Assembly (NCBI GenBank): GCA_025331445.1
Contig: JAIWNE010000020.1
Span: forward strand, 124,001 to 188,000
Length of the DNA stretch: 64,000 nt
Source of the DNA: Blakeslea trispora
Lineage: Eukaryota; Mucoromycota; Mucoromycetes; Mucorales; Choanephoraceae
Reading direction: 5' to 3'
The translations under genes and the position numbers were made by a program. This document shows, one piece after another, positions 11,354 through 22,874 of the stretch (its first letter is position 1; every line of letters starts with the position of its first letter). The notes under the pieces were generated by a model that was not told the DNA's origin, made no database searches, and was given only the letters and a program-made list of their open reading frames with translations.

Positions 11354-13780
11354 TTAAGAGGTTTGTTCGGCTTCTGAACTGGTAACAGCAGCAGCAGCAG
11401 TAGTAGTAGCAGGGTCAGTACTGTTGTTGGTAGACCAAGCAAGTTGAAGCGTTCCCTTGACATGATTGACACCAAAGGACATGGCTTTTTCAGCTTCATA
11501 ACGTTGGCTGTATTGAACAGTAGCTTCCTGCTCATGCTTTTCAAATGAAGTCACTTGTCCGTATTGCTATTGTTTATCAAATAAGTTTGTTTCATAAAGG
11601 CACTTTTTCATTGTATTCTTCCTTACCTCAAAGTGTTGGCGTAATTCAGCTTCGGTGAGATCAGGAATACTACTGATACTGATCTTGGTAGGTCTATTAT
11701 CTAAGGTCATTCGAGTCATACCACCACGCATACGAGGCCAGCTACCCCTTCCTCTACCATAGTATCCACCACGACCTCCACGAAAACCACCAGCAGAATA
11801 GATACCAAGCTGTGCAGCCTAAGAAGAAAAAAAAAAGAGAGAGAGAAACATAAGTATTTGTACAAACATATTTCTTTTTTCTTTAGATTACCTCGGCTTC
11901 CAAACGAGCAAGCTTCTTCTTGAGATCTTCTGTAGTTTCAGTCTGACCCTCTTCCTTTGTTTCCCCTTCTGTTATTATTGTTGTTGTTGATTCATCTTGA
12001 CCAGCAGTATCATTTTGTTGTTGTGCATTAGCAGCGGCATTAGCAGCAGCAGCAGCATCACTTCGAGAGGTATCAATATCACTTTGAACTTGCTTCAACT
12101 GTTTCAGTAATTCGGCTTTTTCTTCAGTAGACATATTAGCACTATCTGTCAATCGAGCCAACAGTCGCTTTTGTTCATCAATCTGTTGCTGCAGTTGACT
12201 TTCACGTTTCTTTTGGAGTTCCAAAATACTCTTCATATGTTCTTGGTGTTTCTTTTGTTTTTCTTCTCGAACAGCAGCAAGTTCAGCAGCACGCTTAGCA
12301 ACCAATTCCGGATCAGGCTCATTACTCACTTTAGCAGGTAAATTCACCTGTTGGGCCGCAGATGGTGCAGTTGTAGCAGAAGACATCTCAGCTCCATTGG
12401 TATCTTCCTTGGACCAATACACTTTAACAAATCGATTATCGAATATAACATCAGGAGAGCTATAAGCCTTTTCTGCTTCTGCACGCGAGCTGTATTGAAT
12501 GATTGCTTTTTGAAGATTAGGTTGAACACTGATGTTGGTAATCGTACCGAATTTGGCAAAGTAGTCATTGACAATAGCAATTTGACAGCATTCAGCAGGA
12601 ATCTTTTCTACTACCAAAGTGGTATTTTGAGGGTTTCGGTTTTGGTGAAGGTGACGTTGATAAGCACCACGACCACGACCAGCTGCGCCTGCTCCCAATC
12701 CTCCTCTGCTACCTCGATACATGGTGCTGGGACGCATTTTCATCATATCGTTGGGTGGAATGAAATTCACATCGTTGCCAGGCAAAAGACCTGAACGTTC
12801 AGGATCATAAGCGTCAGGCATCCCAAAGAAAGGAGGCTGTGGGCGACCCATAGGGTTCATAGGGTTATTAGGAGGGAAAGCGGTTGGTCCAGGGAAAGGG
12901 TTAACTCCACTTTCGTCTACAATGATTCGATCCATACCATGATCATAAGGACATAAATCACCTCGCATACAAAAGCCCTTTTCTATAAAGAAAAGAAATC
13001 AGTTCTTCCTCTTTTTCTTATGCCTTCTCTCTATTTTTTTCTTTACCATTGTAATCTCTACATTGAGGTCTCATTTGTCCACGCTGATTGCGGGCTGTAT
13101 TACTACCACCACGCATACCTCTGCTGCTTGTGTTGGATCGATTACGTGCGTCATAAGAGGGTGCATTGTAACTACCGGATACGGGTATACTGTTTGGATT
13201 AGAGCTGCGTTGATACTTGTTTTGATGGCCACTGTTGCCATAATCATCTTCGTAACGACGCTTATAAGAGAAATCGCGTTCCTGTTGTTCGTCTCGAGAA
13301 TTAGACCGTTGGCGTCTGTGCTTAAAGTTACGGTCACCGTCGTCTTCCTCGTCAGAATAATCCCCTCTAAAGCGGCTCTCGTGATTTCTGCCTGAAGCGT
13401 TTCCATTGTCCTGACTATTTTCATTGCCATTGATCTTTGCAAATAAACGATTGATGAAAGGCATTGTTTCTAGAATACATAGTTAAATACGCGTCATGCA
13501 ATATTCAGAAAATCGTCTTACGGTCATCAAAGAATTCATTTAATTGGCTTTCAAGCTTAGTCTTAAAGGCATCATTTCTTTCCTCATTACCAATAAGAGC
13601 AACAATGTACTGGGCTAAAACTGCTGGATCAGCATCGCAGCTTCTAAAGAAAAAGTTAGTTTTATTACTAGGCTTTTTCTCATTTTTTTTGCTTTTCTCT
13701 CTCTCTCTTTAAGCTTACAGTGAGGCAACTTCTTTTTTGACGAATCTCTCCAAGTCTGCGGGTAACTGGTTATTAGTCAT
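11354..13780 (-). CDS. RBM26/RBM27-type RNA-binding protein (PWI-like, CCCH zinc finger, two RRMs)
   Basis: Six exons on the minus strand: 13719-13780, 13522-13640, 13047-13469, 11892-12982, 11627-11818, 11354-11566, giving 699 residues. The N-terminus (LPADLERFVKKEVAS...CDADPAVLAQYIVALI) is a PWI-like fold. After an Arg/Ser/Asp-rich stretch comes a CCCH finger, C-x8-C-x5-C-x3-H, split over an intron (CRDYN/EKGFCMRGDLCPYDH). Then follow an RRM (TTLVVEKIPAE...), a Lys/Glu/Gln coiled coil, an RGG/GYY-rich patch (GGFRGGRGGYYGRGRG) and a second RRM (TKISISSIPDLTEAELRQHF). This order matches human RBM26/27 and fission-yeast Rmn1, which are linked to the nuclear exosome (PAXT/MTREC). Nuclear RNA turnover is therefore the likely role. 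Confidence 0.88.
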
Positions 13781-13979
13781 CGTGTTAGAGTTGAAACGTT
13801 TGGAAAGACAAAGAAGTTTTTTCTTAGAGCATTTACAACAGAAAAAATATAACAAAAAAAAAATAGACGTCATTGTGACTGTTTCTTAATGTCTAATTTT
13901 TTTTTTTTTACAAACGGCAGATATTTTCGATGTCCTGATTTTGGGTGTCCCGGAGTTTTAATAGAACCTCCCAAGCTAT

Positions 13980-14610
13980 TTGATGGGCTCAATTAGAAAC
14001 AAACTTGTCGTTTCTGTCACTCGGTCTGACGCAAAAAGCTCAGTCCCTCAGTGTGTCAAAAGTGGCAAGCAAAGAGAACCGCAAGGAATCGAGGATCCTA
14101 GCAAATGCCTTGCCGAAATGAGTCATAAGACAGAATGGCCCTTTATCAAATTCGTCAAGCCCAAAGGCAAAAGCTTGTTTAACCTTCTTGATCCGAAGAA
14201 TGAGAATGAGCTTTATCATAACCATCCTGTTGATGATCTCAATCTGTTGTCAACTTCAAAGGGGGGTAAAAGTATTCTTGAAGTAGATGACATGAGGAAG
14301 ATTAGCTTTGGTCTTGAGCAAAACTCGTCAGTTCGTAAAATCCAAAATACAATCACTAAAGATAGTCTCTACAGCAAGTTGACTAAAGCTGGCGTTAGGA
14401 ACATGAAAAGTGTCTAAAACAAGCAGACAGAAGAAGCTTCCCAAAGAGCATCTATTGAACAAGAAAATTTATTTATCCAGCAAATGCAAAACAATGACTA
14501 TATGACAGTTTATGGTTTTGATCAAACAATGTTCTTGAAGTCCGTTTTTTTTTTTTTGCGAGCAAACCAATGACAGAAAAAGCGAAGCAGTTTCCTAAAT
14601 AATAGTCATC
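13980..14610 (+). pseudogene. broken 5' part of MULE transposase (FAR1-like DNA-binding region)
   Basis: An open frame runs 13980-14417 and continues after one TAA (14415-14417) to a second TAA near 14597. The encoded HKTEWPFIKFVK...YHNHPVDDL resembles the FAR1/WRKY-GCM1 type zinc-binding region (C...W...HNHP) that precedes MULE catalytic domains. The frame then shifts by one base relative to the main transposase ORF, around 14597-14602. At least one nonsense codon and one frameshift therefore separate it from the catalytic part. No plausible GT-AG intron removes both lesions. Confidence 0.6.
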
Positions 14611-14640
14611 GACGCAACCTACAAGACAAACAATCTCGGT

Positions 14641-16704
14641 ATGCCATCGGCTGGTTTCTATGGAGTCACAAACATTGGCCAAAGATCCTTCAAGAGCTTT
14701 CCTGTAGCCTTTGCTTGGACATCAAATGAGCAGGAAACTACTTATCAATGGGTTCTTGAAATGCTCAAGAAACAAGTGGGTGACGAATTGCGTCAAACTG
14801 TGTTCGTTACCGACAAATGTACTGCTTTGAGAAATGCGCTTGATAAGTTGTTTCCTCAAAACAAGAAGCTTTTGTGTACATGGCACATGTTGAACAACTT
14901 GAGCGATCACTGTAATAAGAAGACGTTCAAGGACGATGTTGTTGTTGAAGAGTTCAAGTCGTGTGTTTCTGATTTGATTAACCTCACTGGCTTCACAAAG
15001 TATTCAGAAAAATTGAACAAGATCAACGGGATTCTCCTTGATGACAACTATTTTGTTTCAAGAGAAGAAAGAATGAAGTTCAAAGAGTACTTTGAAGCAG
15101 AATGGAAGTTGTGCTTGCATCAATGGGCTGCCAGCTACACTTCCAAAATCAAAACAATGGGTTGCACCACTACTCAAAGGGCTGAGAGTGGACATGGTGC
15201 TCTGAAGCGCAAGATGATTTCAGCTCAACATCTTTGTGTTGCTTTTGATAAAGTACACAAGTACTTGAAGGACTTTGAACGTAGCTACGAAGAACAGAAG
15301 TTGAAAGAGAAAGCAACTTCTGATAAGGTTATCAGTGAAGATGAAAACCTCCGTCATTTGCGTGGTAAGATTGGCCATCTCGCTCTTTACAAATTACGTG
15401 AAGAATTGTATAGAGAACGCCATGTCATCCCCAAGCATTACTCTGAATGCAATTGCAAGAACAGAGTCGTTTATGGCTCGTTTTGCTGCCATCAATTTGA
15501 TGCTTTAGGAAATCAGAGAATCGAGCTGTCAAACATACCTCGCCGATGGTGGATAGTCAGCAATCAAGAAGAAGAAGTTGCAGATGCCCCTAGAAGCTTC
15601 TCCAGAGATTGGATGAAGTATGTTGTTGCTTTGGAAGGTGCATTCCGTGATGCTGAGGGTGATTATGTGGAAACGATTCAACTGACAGATGCAGTTGAGA
15701 GTTTTCTCATTTGCAATACCGGTTCGCTTGTTGATGGTAGGTCTCGCATAGCCGAAGAGCCTTCATCAGTTCCAAGACTGACTCTTCCAGAAGCAACTGA
15801 GGTCAAGAAACCAGAAAAACCTGCAAAAATACAGCGCCCTTCTGCATTGCCAAAAGACTTTGCTTCTGCTAAGTTTAGGAAAACATATACGAAAGAAAGA
15901 AGAAAAGCATGTGAAGATAGAAGTGACTTTGTATACGACTTGTATATTCCTAAAAAAAAAAGAAGGGTTGCTTATACAGAAGAGTTCAAAAAGCAACAGT
16001 TGGATTTCTCTCTCTCTTTTGATATTAAGCAAGATGATGTTGTATCGACCTACAATCCAAAGAGTGATGGCTATTGCGGCTTTAGAGCAGCAGCATATTT
16101 AATATATGGAGATGAAGAGCAATTCACAAAGGTAAAAGAAGCTATGATCTCTGTGATGTCAAAAGAGTTCAAAAATGGCATGTCCTATGAAGACTTTTAC
16201 CGAAGCTCATTTGGAATGACCACAGATGAAGTAAAAATGACTATCACATGTGGCATCGACTTGAACAAGAAAGAAGATGAAGTAACTGGATATGATCGCC
16301 ATAGAAAAGCAAGAACAGCTGGCATGTCTTTTTGGTTTGACAGCATTGATTGCATGCAAGTACTTGCAGATGCATACGGTCGTCCTGTCTGTTATCATCC
16401 AGACTCTTCCAGTAAAAGCCAATTGGATGTAGCCTTGACGTACTTTCCCTTAGTCTTGCCCAAGAGGCTAGATCAAAAGCCGGTGCCTCTACATCTTCAA
16501 TACATAGGTGGTATTCATTGGGGAGCTGTAAAACTCAAAAACTCTAGCAGCAACTTTCCTCCTGCAAGTAGATTTTACTTTAACTCTCATCCTGACAATC
16601 TGAAAAACTACAACTTGTATTGGAACAAATGGGGACAGTTCCCCAAAGAAAAAGCAGAAAAAAAGAATCAGAAAATACTTCAAGAGATCATATCATTAGA
16701 ATAA
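14641..16704 (+). CDS. MULE transposase fused to an OTU-type cysteine protease domain (transposon protein)
   Basis: 687 residues follow the first ATG, but the conserved block starts upstream: VIDATYKTNNLG at 14605-14640 carries the expected first catalytic Asp and is preceded directly by an in-frame TAA. The second Asp is VTDK near residue 58, followed by LCTWHMLNN. A SWIM-type zinc motif C270-x-C272-x9-C282-x-H284 ends the transposase. A basic PKKKRRV stretch (near residue 438) looks like a nuclear localisation signal. The C-terminus is OTU-like: SDGYCGFRAAAYL with Asp476 and Cys479, and IHWGAVKL with His626. MULE-protease fusions occur in several eukaryotic transposons; the protease's role in transposition is unknown. 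This copy lacks an intact N-terminus, so it is probably inactive. Confidence 0.8.
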   Translation: MPSAGFYGVTNIGQRSFKSFPVAFAWTSNEQETTYQWVLEMLKKQVGDELRQTVFVTDKCTALRNALDKLFPQNKKLLCTWHMLNNLSDHCNKKTFKDDVVVEEFKSCVSDLINLTGFTKYSEKLNKINGILLDDNYFVSREERMKFKEYFEAEWKLCLHQWAASYTSKIKTMGCTTTQRAESGHGALKRKMISAQHLCVAFDKVHKYLKDFERSYEEQKLKEKATSDKVISEDENLRHLRGKIGHLALYKLREELYRERHVIPKHYSECNCKNRVVYGSFCCHQFDALGNQRIELSNIPRRWWIVSNQEEEVADAPRSFSRDWMKYVVALEGAFRDAEGDYVETIQLTDAVESFLICNTGSLVDGRSRIAEEPSSVPRLTLPEATEVKKPEKPAKIQRPSALPKDFASAKFRKTYTKERRKACEDRSDFVYDLYIPKKKRRVAYTEEFKKQQLDFSLSFDIKQDDVVSTYNPKSDGYCGFRAAAYLIYGDEEQFTKVKEAMISVMSKEFKNGMSYEDFYRSSFGMTTDEVKMTITCGIDLNKKEDEVTGYDRHRKARTAGMSFWFDSIDCMQVLADAYGRPVCYHPDSSSKSQLDVALTYFPLVLPKRLDQKPVPLHLQYIGGIHWGAVKLKNSSSNFPPASRFYFNSHPDNLKNYNLYWNKWGQFPKEKAEKKNQKILQEIISLE

Positions 16705-16761
16705 ATATATTTAAATTCATAACCTTCTTACTAGAACAGCTCTGATATACATTTGAAATAA

Positions 16762-16871
16762 GGGCAGTGGTATATAAGGGTAGTGGTATATAAAGCTTAT
16801 ATAATATTTTGAAACTCAGGTATGGATCGGGTGCGTCGTGGCATATAAGGATTTAGGGTTGTGGTATATAA
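16762..16871. repeat. four copies of a GTGGTATATAA motif downstream of the MULE
   Basis: GGGCAGTGGTATATAA and GGGTAGTGGTATATAA are a perfect-but-one 16-bp tandem pair (16762-16793). CGTGGCATATAA (16837-16848) and AGGGTTGTGGTATATAA (16855-16871) repeat the core. They lie just after the transposase stop and may be the subterminal part of the element's 3' end. No matching inverted copy was seen before 13980. Confidence 0.6.
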
Positions 16872-17340
16872 CCTCACTGTTTAAAATTTACAAAAACCTA
16901 AAAACATAGTTGCGACATGCCATGTAGGCACTGGATAAACTGAGCCAGAAAATAAACGAACACTAGTACTTTATGGTTATTACTAATTCGAACAACATTT
17001 TCAGTCTTTAGCTCAATTTTATTGTATTCAAGTTCAAATGTCTTCATTGTAATATTTCAAGGTACGAAATAGTATGTATAGTTAGTATTAAAGTAAGGAA
17101 ATAGTTTGAGACTAATTCACCTATGTCTTTATCATAAAAAACAAATAAATGAGAGTATTTGTATTGATTACTGTCTACTACAGCTATCAAGTCTACGTAT
17201 CTTAATAGTTCTACAAGTCTTGACATCTTTTCACAATTCCAGCAGCTGAGTTAAATTCTAGAAACATTGATAGCCAACTCAATACCTATAAAAAAAAAAG
17301 TAAAATACTTTTTCTTTCAACTAAACACAAAACATTTTAC
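16872..17340. other. intergenic, promoter side of NmrA-like gene
   Basis: No gene seen. AT-rich; the last 60 bp (AAAAAAAAAGTAAAATAC then CTTTCAACTAAACACAAAACATTTTAC) form the leader of the gene at 17341. Confidence 0.55.
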
Positions 17341-18216
17341 ATGAACCGCGTCTTTATTTTAGGTGGCACAGGTCATATTGGTACAAAACTAGTAAAGAAT
17401 TTGACAGCAAATCAAGTACCAGTGACACTTTATGTACGCAATCCTGATAAAGTAAAAGTAACGTTTTCAAATCTTGATCTTATCGAGACTGTTCAAGGTG
17501 ACTATGAAGACTTAACTCAGCTGAAAGAAAGCCTTAAAGGCCACACCCGTCTGTTTCTATTGATTTCTGGATTTGATCAATTTGTTGAGCTGATGGGCAC
17601 AGCGGCGCATTATGCCTATGCTGCTGGCATAAAACAAATTGTCAGTATCTCTTCGTCTACTGTTAACTATGGTTGGAGAAACTCGTTTATTGGTACACAG
17701 CATTATTTGGCTGAAAAAGCCATTTTTGAACTCTCTCAACAATACCATGCTCACTTTGTGGCACTACGTGCTTCCTTTTTTATGACTAATCTATTCTGGA
17801 TGTCACGTCCTGCACAAGACGGTTTTGTCTATGATGATGTACCTGCAGATGATACACAAGAATGGATTTCTTACAATGACATAGCTGCTGTAGCTGCAAT
17901 CGTCCTCCAAGATGAGATCCAGAAACATGGAAACAGCTGCTACTCCTTAACTGGAGATGTTGTGACAGTGGCTGAACGTGCTGCCATTATCTCTCGTGTA
18001 TTAGGCCAGCACATACCTTACAAACAGATGACTTCGGTTGAAAAATACAACAAAATGATACAAGATGGTATGCCTCATGGCATTGCACTTGATTTCTCTG
18101 ATAATTTCAAAATTAACAAGGACAAGCGCGTTAATCCGGTCATCGAGATTCTTACAGGCAGAGAACCTGAAACTCTAGAAGCTTTTCTAACTGCTCATAA
18201 ACATTGTCTTGTTTAA
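17341..18216 (+). CDS. NmrA-like NAD(P)-binding reductase (atypical SDR)
   Basis: This single-exon ORF encodes 291 residues. The Rossmann fingerprint GGTGHIG sits at residues 8-14, followed by VTLYVRNPDKV and a QGDYED strand. The mid-region has HYAYAAGIKQIVSISSS and FVALRASFFMTN, usual in the NmrA/HSCARG branch of atypical short-chain dehydrogenases. These act either as NADP-redox sensors or as quinone-type reductases; the substrate cannot be told. There is no signal peptide or membrane span, so it is probably cytosolic. It stands between a dead MULE and the insulysin gene and shows codon usage like the neighbours. The lack of introns, in a window where most genes have several, is worth noting but not proof of transfer. 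Confidence 0.85.
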   Translation: MNRVFILGGTGHIGTKLVKNLTANQVPVTLYVRNPDKVKVTFSNLDLIETVQGDYEDLTQLKESLKGHTRLFLLISGFDQFVELMGTAAHYAYAAGIKQIVSISSSTVNYGWRNSFIGTQHYLAEKAIFELSQQYHAHFVALRASFFMTNLFWMSRPAQDGFVYDDVPADDTQEWISYNDIAAVAAIVLQDEIQKHGNSCYSLTGDVVTVAERAAIISRVLGQHIPYKQMTSVEKYNKMIQDGMPHGIALDFSDNFKINKDKRVNPVIEILTGREPETLEAFLTAHKHCLV

Positions 18217-18719
18217 AATAAAAAAAAAGAAGAAGAAAACGAAGTTAGGACCTTGTAGATAAGTCAACTAAACACCACCTGAAAAGCAAATACGCAATGC
18301 TTGAGCAATAAAAGACAGATACTTTTGTAAGCAACTTTACTTATTTAAGTAATTATTATCATTTGAGTTCTTGATAAAGTCCATTTTCATACACATAATG
18401 AGTAGATACTTTAAAGTATTTCACACTGCTAAATCAACCAAGATTGCACCTAAACATGATACTCTAACTTTGAAAGTGCTAAACTTAAAAGACAATTACT
18501 CTATATAAATATTTGAATTTTGTTAAGCGTTAGAAAGTCAAAGATTTTGTTATTCTTCAACATTGTATAGTTTTCATAATACTCAAATAGCAGCCTAAGC
18601 TCCTCCAGTTACACTTTGAACTTGTAATCCTCTACTTCGATTCTATAGCAGTAAATTTATTTTATATATCAAAAATAAAGAAAAACATCTATCTGATCTA
18701 CGTCTATAGCAGTAATTTT
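18217..18719. other. intergenic between convergent genes
   Basis: No gene, no family motif. The stretch is AT-rich, with candidate AATAAA signals for both flanking genes (18308 region on plus). Confidence 0.5.
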
Positions 18720-21700
18720 TTATGCTTTTGTAAGCTGAGTAGGTTTGAATGAATAGAATGGCGTAGGAGCAACAGATAGATTCATTCCAGATTTAAACTT
18801 GGTGTGATCATGGACATGTATATAGCTCTTGGGAAGTTTCGTGTGGTCGCGCTTAGATAGCGCACTTGGGCCTTGCTTGACTTTGTCAATAACATTTTCT
18901 ATATCTGTATCTGTCAACTTGAATGTATCAGAAAGACAGTTACGCAGATCAGCCTCTGTCTGTAATGGCGTGTCTTCTACTAAGGCCTTGAAATCATCTT
19001 CAGGCATTTGGTTTTTATCCACTAGCTCAAGATGGACGAGGACCGGATAAGCAAATTCTATAGTAAATTTCTCGTCAGCAGCAAGCTGGTTTGCCTTTTG
19101 TGAAACCACATGAACTGAAACACTTTGATTTTTGGGAGATTCAGGCATGATGTACGTATCATAGAATGATAGTAGACTGTCTTTTGTAATCAACTCGATT
19201 TGCTTAATGTCTGTTTGATCGATGTTGAATTCGTAATAGCCAGAGCTAATCTCCCTCCAATAGCGGAAGCCTTCGTCCAAAAGGTTTTTTGGTTTCTCCT
19301 TTCTATCTGCAATAAGTGAGTCAATTTGAGACTGAAATTCCTTTGGACTCATTTCATAGATAGTAGTTCTCAATGACTCTAAGAATTCCAGGATACGGTT
19401 CTCAAGATAGATAGGATCGCGCTCACTCTGAAGGACAACATAGAAAGCTAGTTGGCTCGAAAAGCGCATAGTGCCACTAAAGACTATGTAGCCCAACTGT
19501 TCAAGCGTCCGAAGCTGATTGAAACAGGGCTCTTGAGCAATCTGAGCTACCAAATCGAGTTGGTTTCGCAAGATCACATCCTTGACGTCACATATCTGAA
19601 TGTTGTAGTTAATTGCAGAATTCAGCTCTTCCGGATCGATGACAGTCTTTGTGTAGATGTAGTGGTGGCCTTCAGGCAAGAGGATTGATCTTTCACCAAT
19701 GAGCTGACTAGGTATCAATGAACGTGGACAGAGCATTTCTTGAATAGACTCAAACATTGCAATTGTCTGTTCGCGAGTCAGAGTACCATGAACCAAACCC
19801 TCTATTTCAAATGCAGCCAACATGGATGGAAGAAAGGATTGAAGATCTTCTATACGAACCGTTTTAAGCTCGTTCAGATATTCACTCCATGTCCAGATCT
19901 TTTCCCACATGAGATGAGCCATATAATCTCTGCAATGTTGGAATGGCGCCATCAAATTAAAATTCTCGTAGGCACGCATTAATTCGTCCTTGTATGTATT
20001 GAAACGATCATGGCTAATGTCAGTGTTCTTCATCTTCTTTATGATTTTCTCCAAAAGCAAAGGTAATCGATCGCTATAGCCACTTATGCACAGCTTATTT
20101 GATGTTGATTGTTACTTTTTTTTTCTTACTTTTTTCAATTAGATACCTTGAACTTACATGGATTCCTTTTGAGTCTCGATCAAACCAATAAGATAGACCA
20201 GCTACTTCTGCATTGTACGCATATTCTGCTAATGAATCTGTCAGCAAGCTAACATAAAGTCTGAAGGGGAATGTTAGAACAGTACTTGTAGGTCTTATTT
20301 CTTATAGTACACCTTACTGTGTCAATATAGCATGATAAGGCGTTATATCACTAATAGGATTTTGAAATGTGATCCAGATGTTCGTTTTTGGAACCCAAAA
20401 AGTATCATCCATCTTGTACCAAATCTTGCCTTTTGCCGTGTGCTGTATTAACTCGGGTTGCGTCTGTTTGACGTCTACTGTTGTTCTGTTGACATTGAGC
20501 TCTGATGGAATAAATTCATTTACTTCAGGCAGTACGAATTCGTTATTTTTTGAGATGCTGTTTAATCTCTGAGAAAATTCGTTAAGTCACAACACCTTGT
20601 ATGGGATGAATTTAGGGAATTCACTTACAGCTAACAACTCCTCGCTTATAGGCATCACATCATATTCTGTTGAATACCATTTTTCAGTTTTCGTACATTC
20701 AATGCCCTCTGGTAAATCTTGAGAGACCAAAGTGAGTCGAAAATTATCGGGTCGGAGTAGAGCTATATGATCCTCAATAAGAACAGGATCGTACTTTCGC
20801 AACAATGAGCTGCCGCTGATGACATATTGAGGTGGTAAATTGTTTTGCATCTGCTGAGACAAGAAAGATGTGTATTCAGATGGAGGCATTTTCTCAGAAA
20901 ACCGAAAATGAATATCTGCCAGCGATTTGATTTCATCAAAAATCCATTTCTTTACGCCAGACTCTTTCATTAGCTCAATATACTCAAACACAGCAGCAAC
21001 TACATTTTCGTAATTGGCTAATACGGTAGAAAGGTTAAAGACTTCTGATCACATCTACTTGGTGTTTTTTTTTTACCTAAACCTTGTTCTGTCAACTCAA
21101 TAGTCACATTCATCATAGCGTATCCATTTCCACTGCAATTTATGCCTGAACTAAGATAGGTGGCCCAATTTTTCTTTTTGAGAAATGATAAAATAGATCC
21201 TGGCCCTTCGTGACCTATTAGGTGTGAAATGTAGTGTGCAGGCTATGTCAAGCAATAGAAAAAAGAAAGAGAAGAGAAGCTTTGAGAATCCAATCTATCA
21301 AACGGCCTCTTTTGTTTTGAAACATACCTGACATTCATAATAGGGAGTCTGATCTGGAAAAGGAAATGTAATGTCTAATGTTCGTGTCTTCTTGACAGGT
21401 TTAATGAAGATTTGTTTTTGTAGTTCATTTTCCGTTAAGGGTAATCCAGAATATGAAGGTAGTGGTATGTTTTTGTTGACAATAGGAGAAAATTTGTCCA
21501 CAATCCATTCAGTTAATTGATCCAATGATTCTGTAAAAAAAAAAGACTTGTCAGGTTTCCATCGCTGTTGCTTCTTTTTATCTCTCTTTTTATACCTCTA
21601 CCAATGACAACTAATTTCATTATATTGGCTGAATAATATGTATCATGAAACTTGAGTAATTCTTGTCGAGTATCCAAGCCCAGCTTTTTGGGTGTGTCCA

Positions 21701-22452
21701 TCAACGTCTCTAAATTGCCAATTTCAAGCATATGCCATGGATGATCTGGATTACTCAGAGTCTTTTGTACTTGATTGATACGCCAACAATCTGACTGTAA
21801 ATCCTTTTTGTATTCTGAGTCAACAGCGCGGATTTCTCTATCGGTACATCTTTCAGAAAACAATGGATCAATAAAAAATCGTGAAAATCGATCCAATGCA
21901 CCTTCCAGCCATTGATGACCAACTTCAAAAAAATAATTTGTGTTTTCACTGCTAGTATAAGCATTTGCATCGCCTAAACGACAATTAGGTTTTAATCCAA
22001 CAACAAAGTCAGTTTCCAAACCTTTTTACCTGAATGCTCTGAAAGATAACTGTTGTAATCATTTTCTTTAGGATATTTCTTTGTACCCAAGAACAAGAGA
22101 TGCTCACAAAAATGGGCTAAACCTTGCAAGTGTTTCTACTTGTTTTTTAGCACTTGAAAACAAAAATGTGAGATAATGTAGATCTTACAGGGTTGCTATG
22201 ACTACCAACATGGACATCAAGTGAAGCGCTTGCGCGATCGGTCTGAAGATCTTGGATCAGTAGTACTTGTAGCTGGTTGGTAAGCCTTATTAGACGATAC
22301 TCTCTGTCGTCGCTGGCAGCTTTTTCTAATAATCCTGTGTAGAGCGAGAACTTCTCATTTATCTTCCATTGAGTCTCGTTCAAAAATGTAGGTGAAACCA
22401 TAGTAGCTAAATCAAGGTGAAGTAAGGCAGAGAAAATAGAAGAGACCATCAA
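18720..22452 (-). CDS. insulysin / insulin-degrading enzyme (M16A metallopeptidase)
   Basis: Nine exons on the minus strand: 22189-22452, 22030-22135, 21596-21973, 21328-21530, 21077-21242, 20629-21017, 20318-20568, 20158-20260, 18720-20093, giving 1077 residues, near the family's usual ~1000. The inverted zinc site HFCEH is at about residues 96-100. The distal Glu of AVDSEY is at 177, the canonical 76-residue spacing. [20 protein letters not shown] sequence (here [11 protein letters not shown]) and the C-terminal QLGYIVFSG...GFRYWREI blocks match IDE. Insulysins degrade short peptides in cytosol, mitochondria or peroxisomes; yeast Ste23 also processes pheromone. The chain ends [10 protein letters not shown], without a clear peroxisomal SKL. 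All introns are 56-92 nt. Confidence 0.93.
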
Positions 22453-22721
22453 AGCATGGTCACGTAGCTAATAAATTTGCGCTATTTCCAGAAATAGTGT
22501 ACCAAAAAAAACTCAGGTTGTACCACCGAAAAGTTCAGATGAGTGTTTTCAAGCAGCTGTCAAGAATGGAAAAAAAGGTATTGACTTTGATAAATACAAC
22601 AAAGCAAATAAGGTATGTGTCTAGTGAGCTCCTTCTTTTTTTTCTGTCTGACCTAAATTCGTTAGAACAATCTTTTTCTTTGCTGTGCTCTACATCTTTT
22701 TTTTGTTTGGTTTACACAATA

Positions 22722-22735
22722 CACGGCGGCGCAAG
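22722..22735 (+). repeat. left terminal inverted repeat
   Basis: CACGGCGGCGCAAG, the exact reverse complement of 25374-25387; GC-rich in an AT-rich setting. Confidence 0.85.
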
Positions 22736-22737
22736 GA

Positions 22738-22874
22738 ATTTGTACATACAAATAAATTTATTTGTAACTGCAAATGAATTAGGTGTTTGTATTTTGGACT
22801 TTGCAAAGACTTTTTTTTGTAATTACAAACACTTTTTTTTGTATAAACAAAAAAAAGTTTGTATATACAAACAC
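22738..22874. repeat. left subterminal palindromes (TTTGTA..TACAAA)
   Basis: TTTGTACATACAAA, TTTGTAATTACAAA and TTTGTATATACAAA occur here, interspersed with related half-sites. The right end has counterparts TTTGTATATACAAA and TTTGTAATTACAAA at about 25316-25350. They are candidate transposase-binding sites. Confidence 0.65.
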
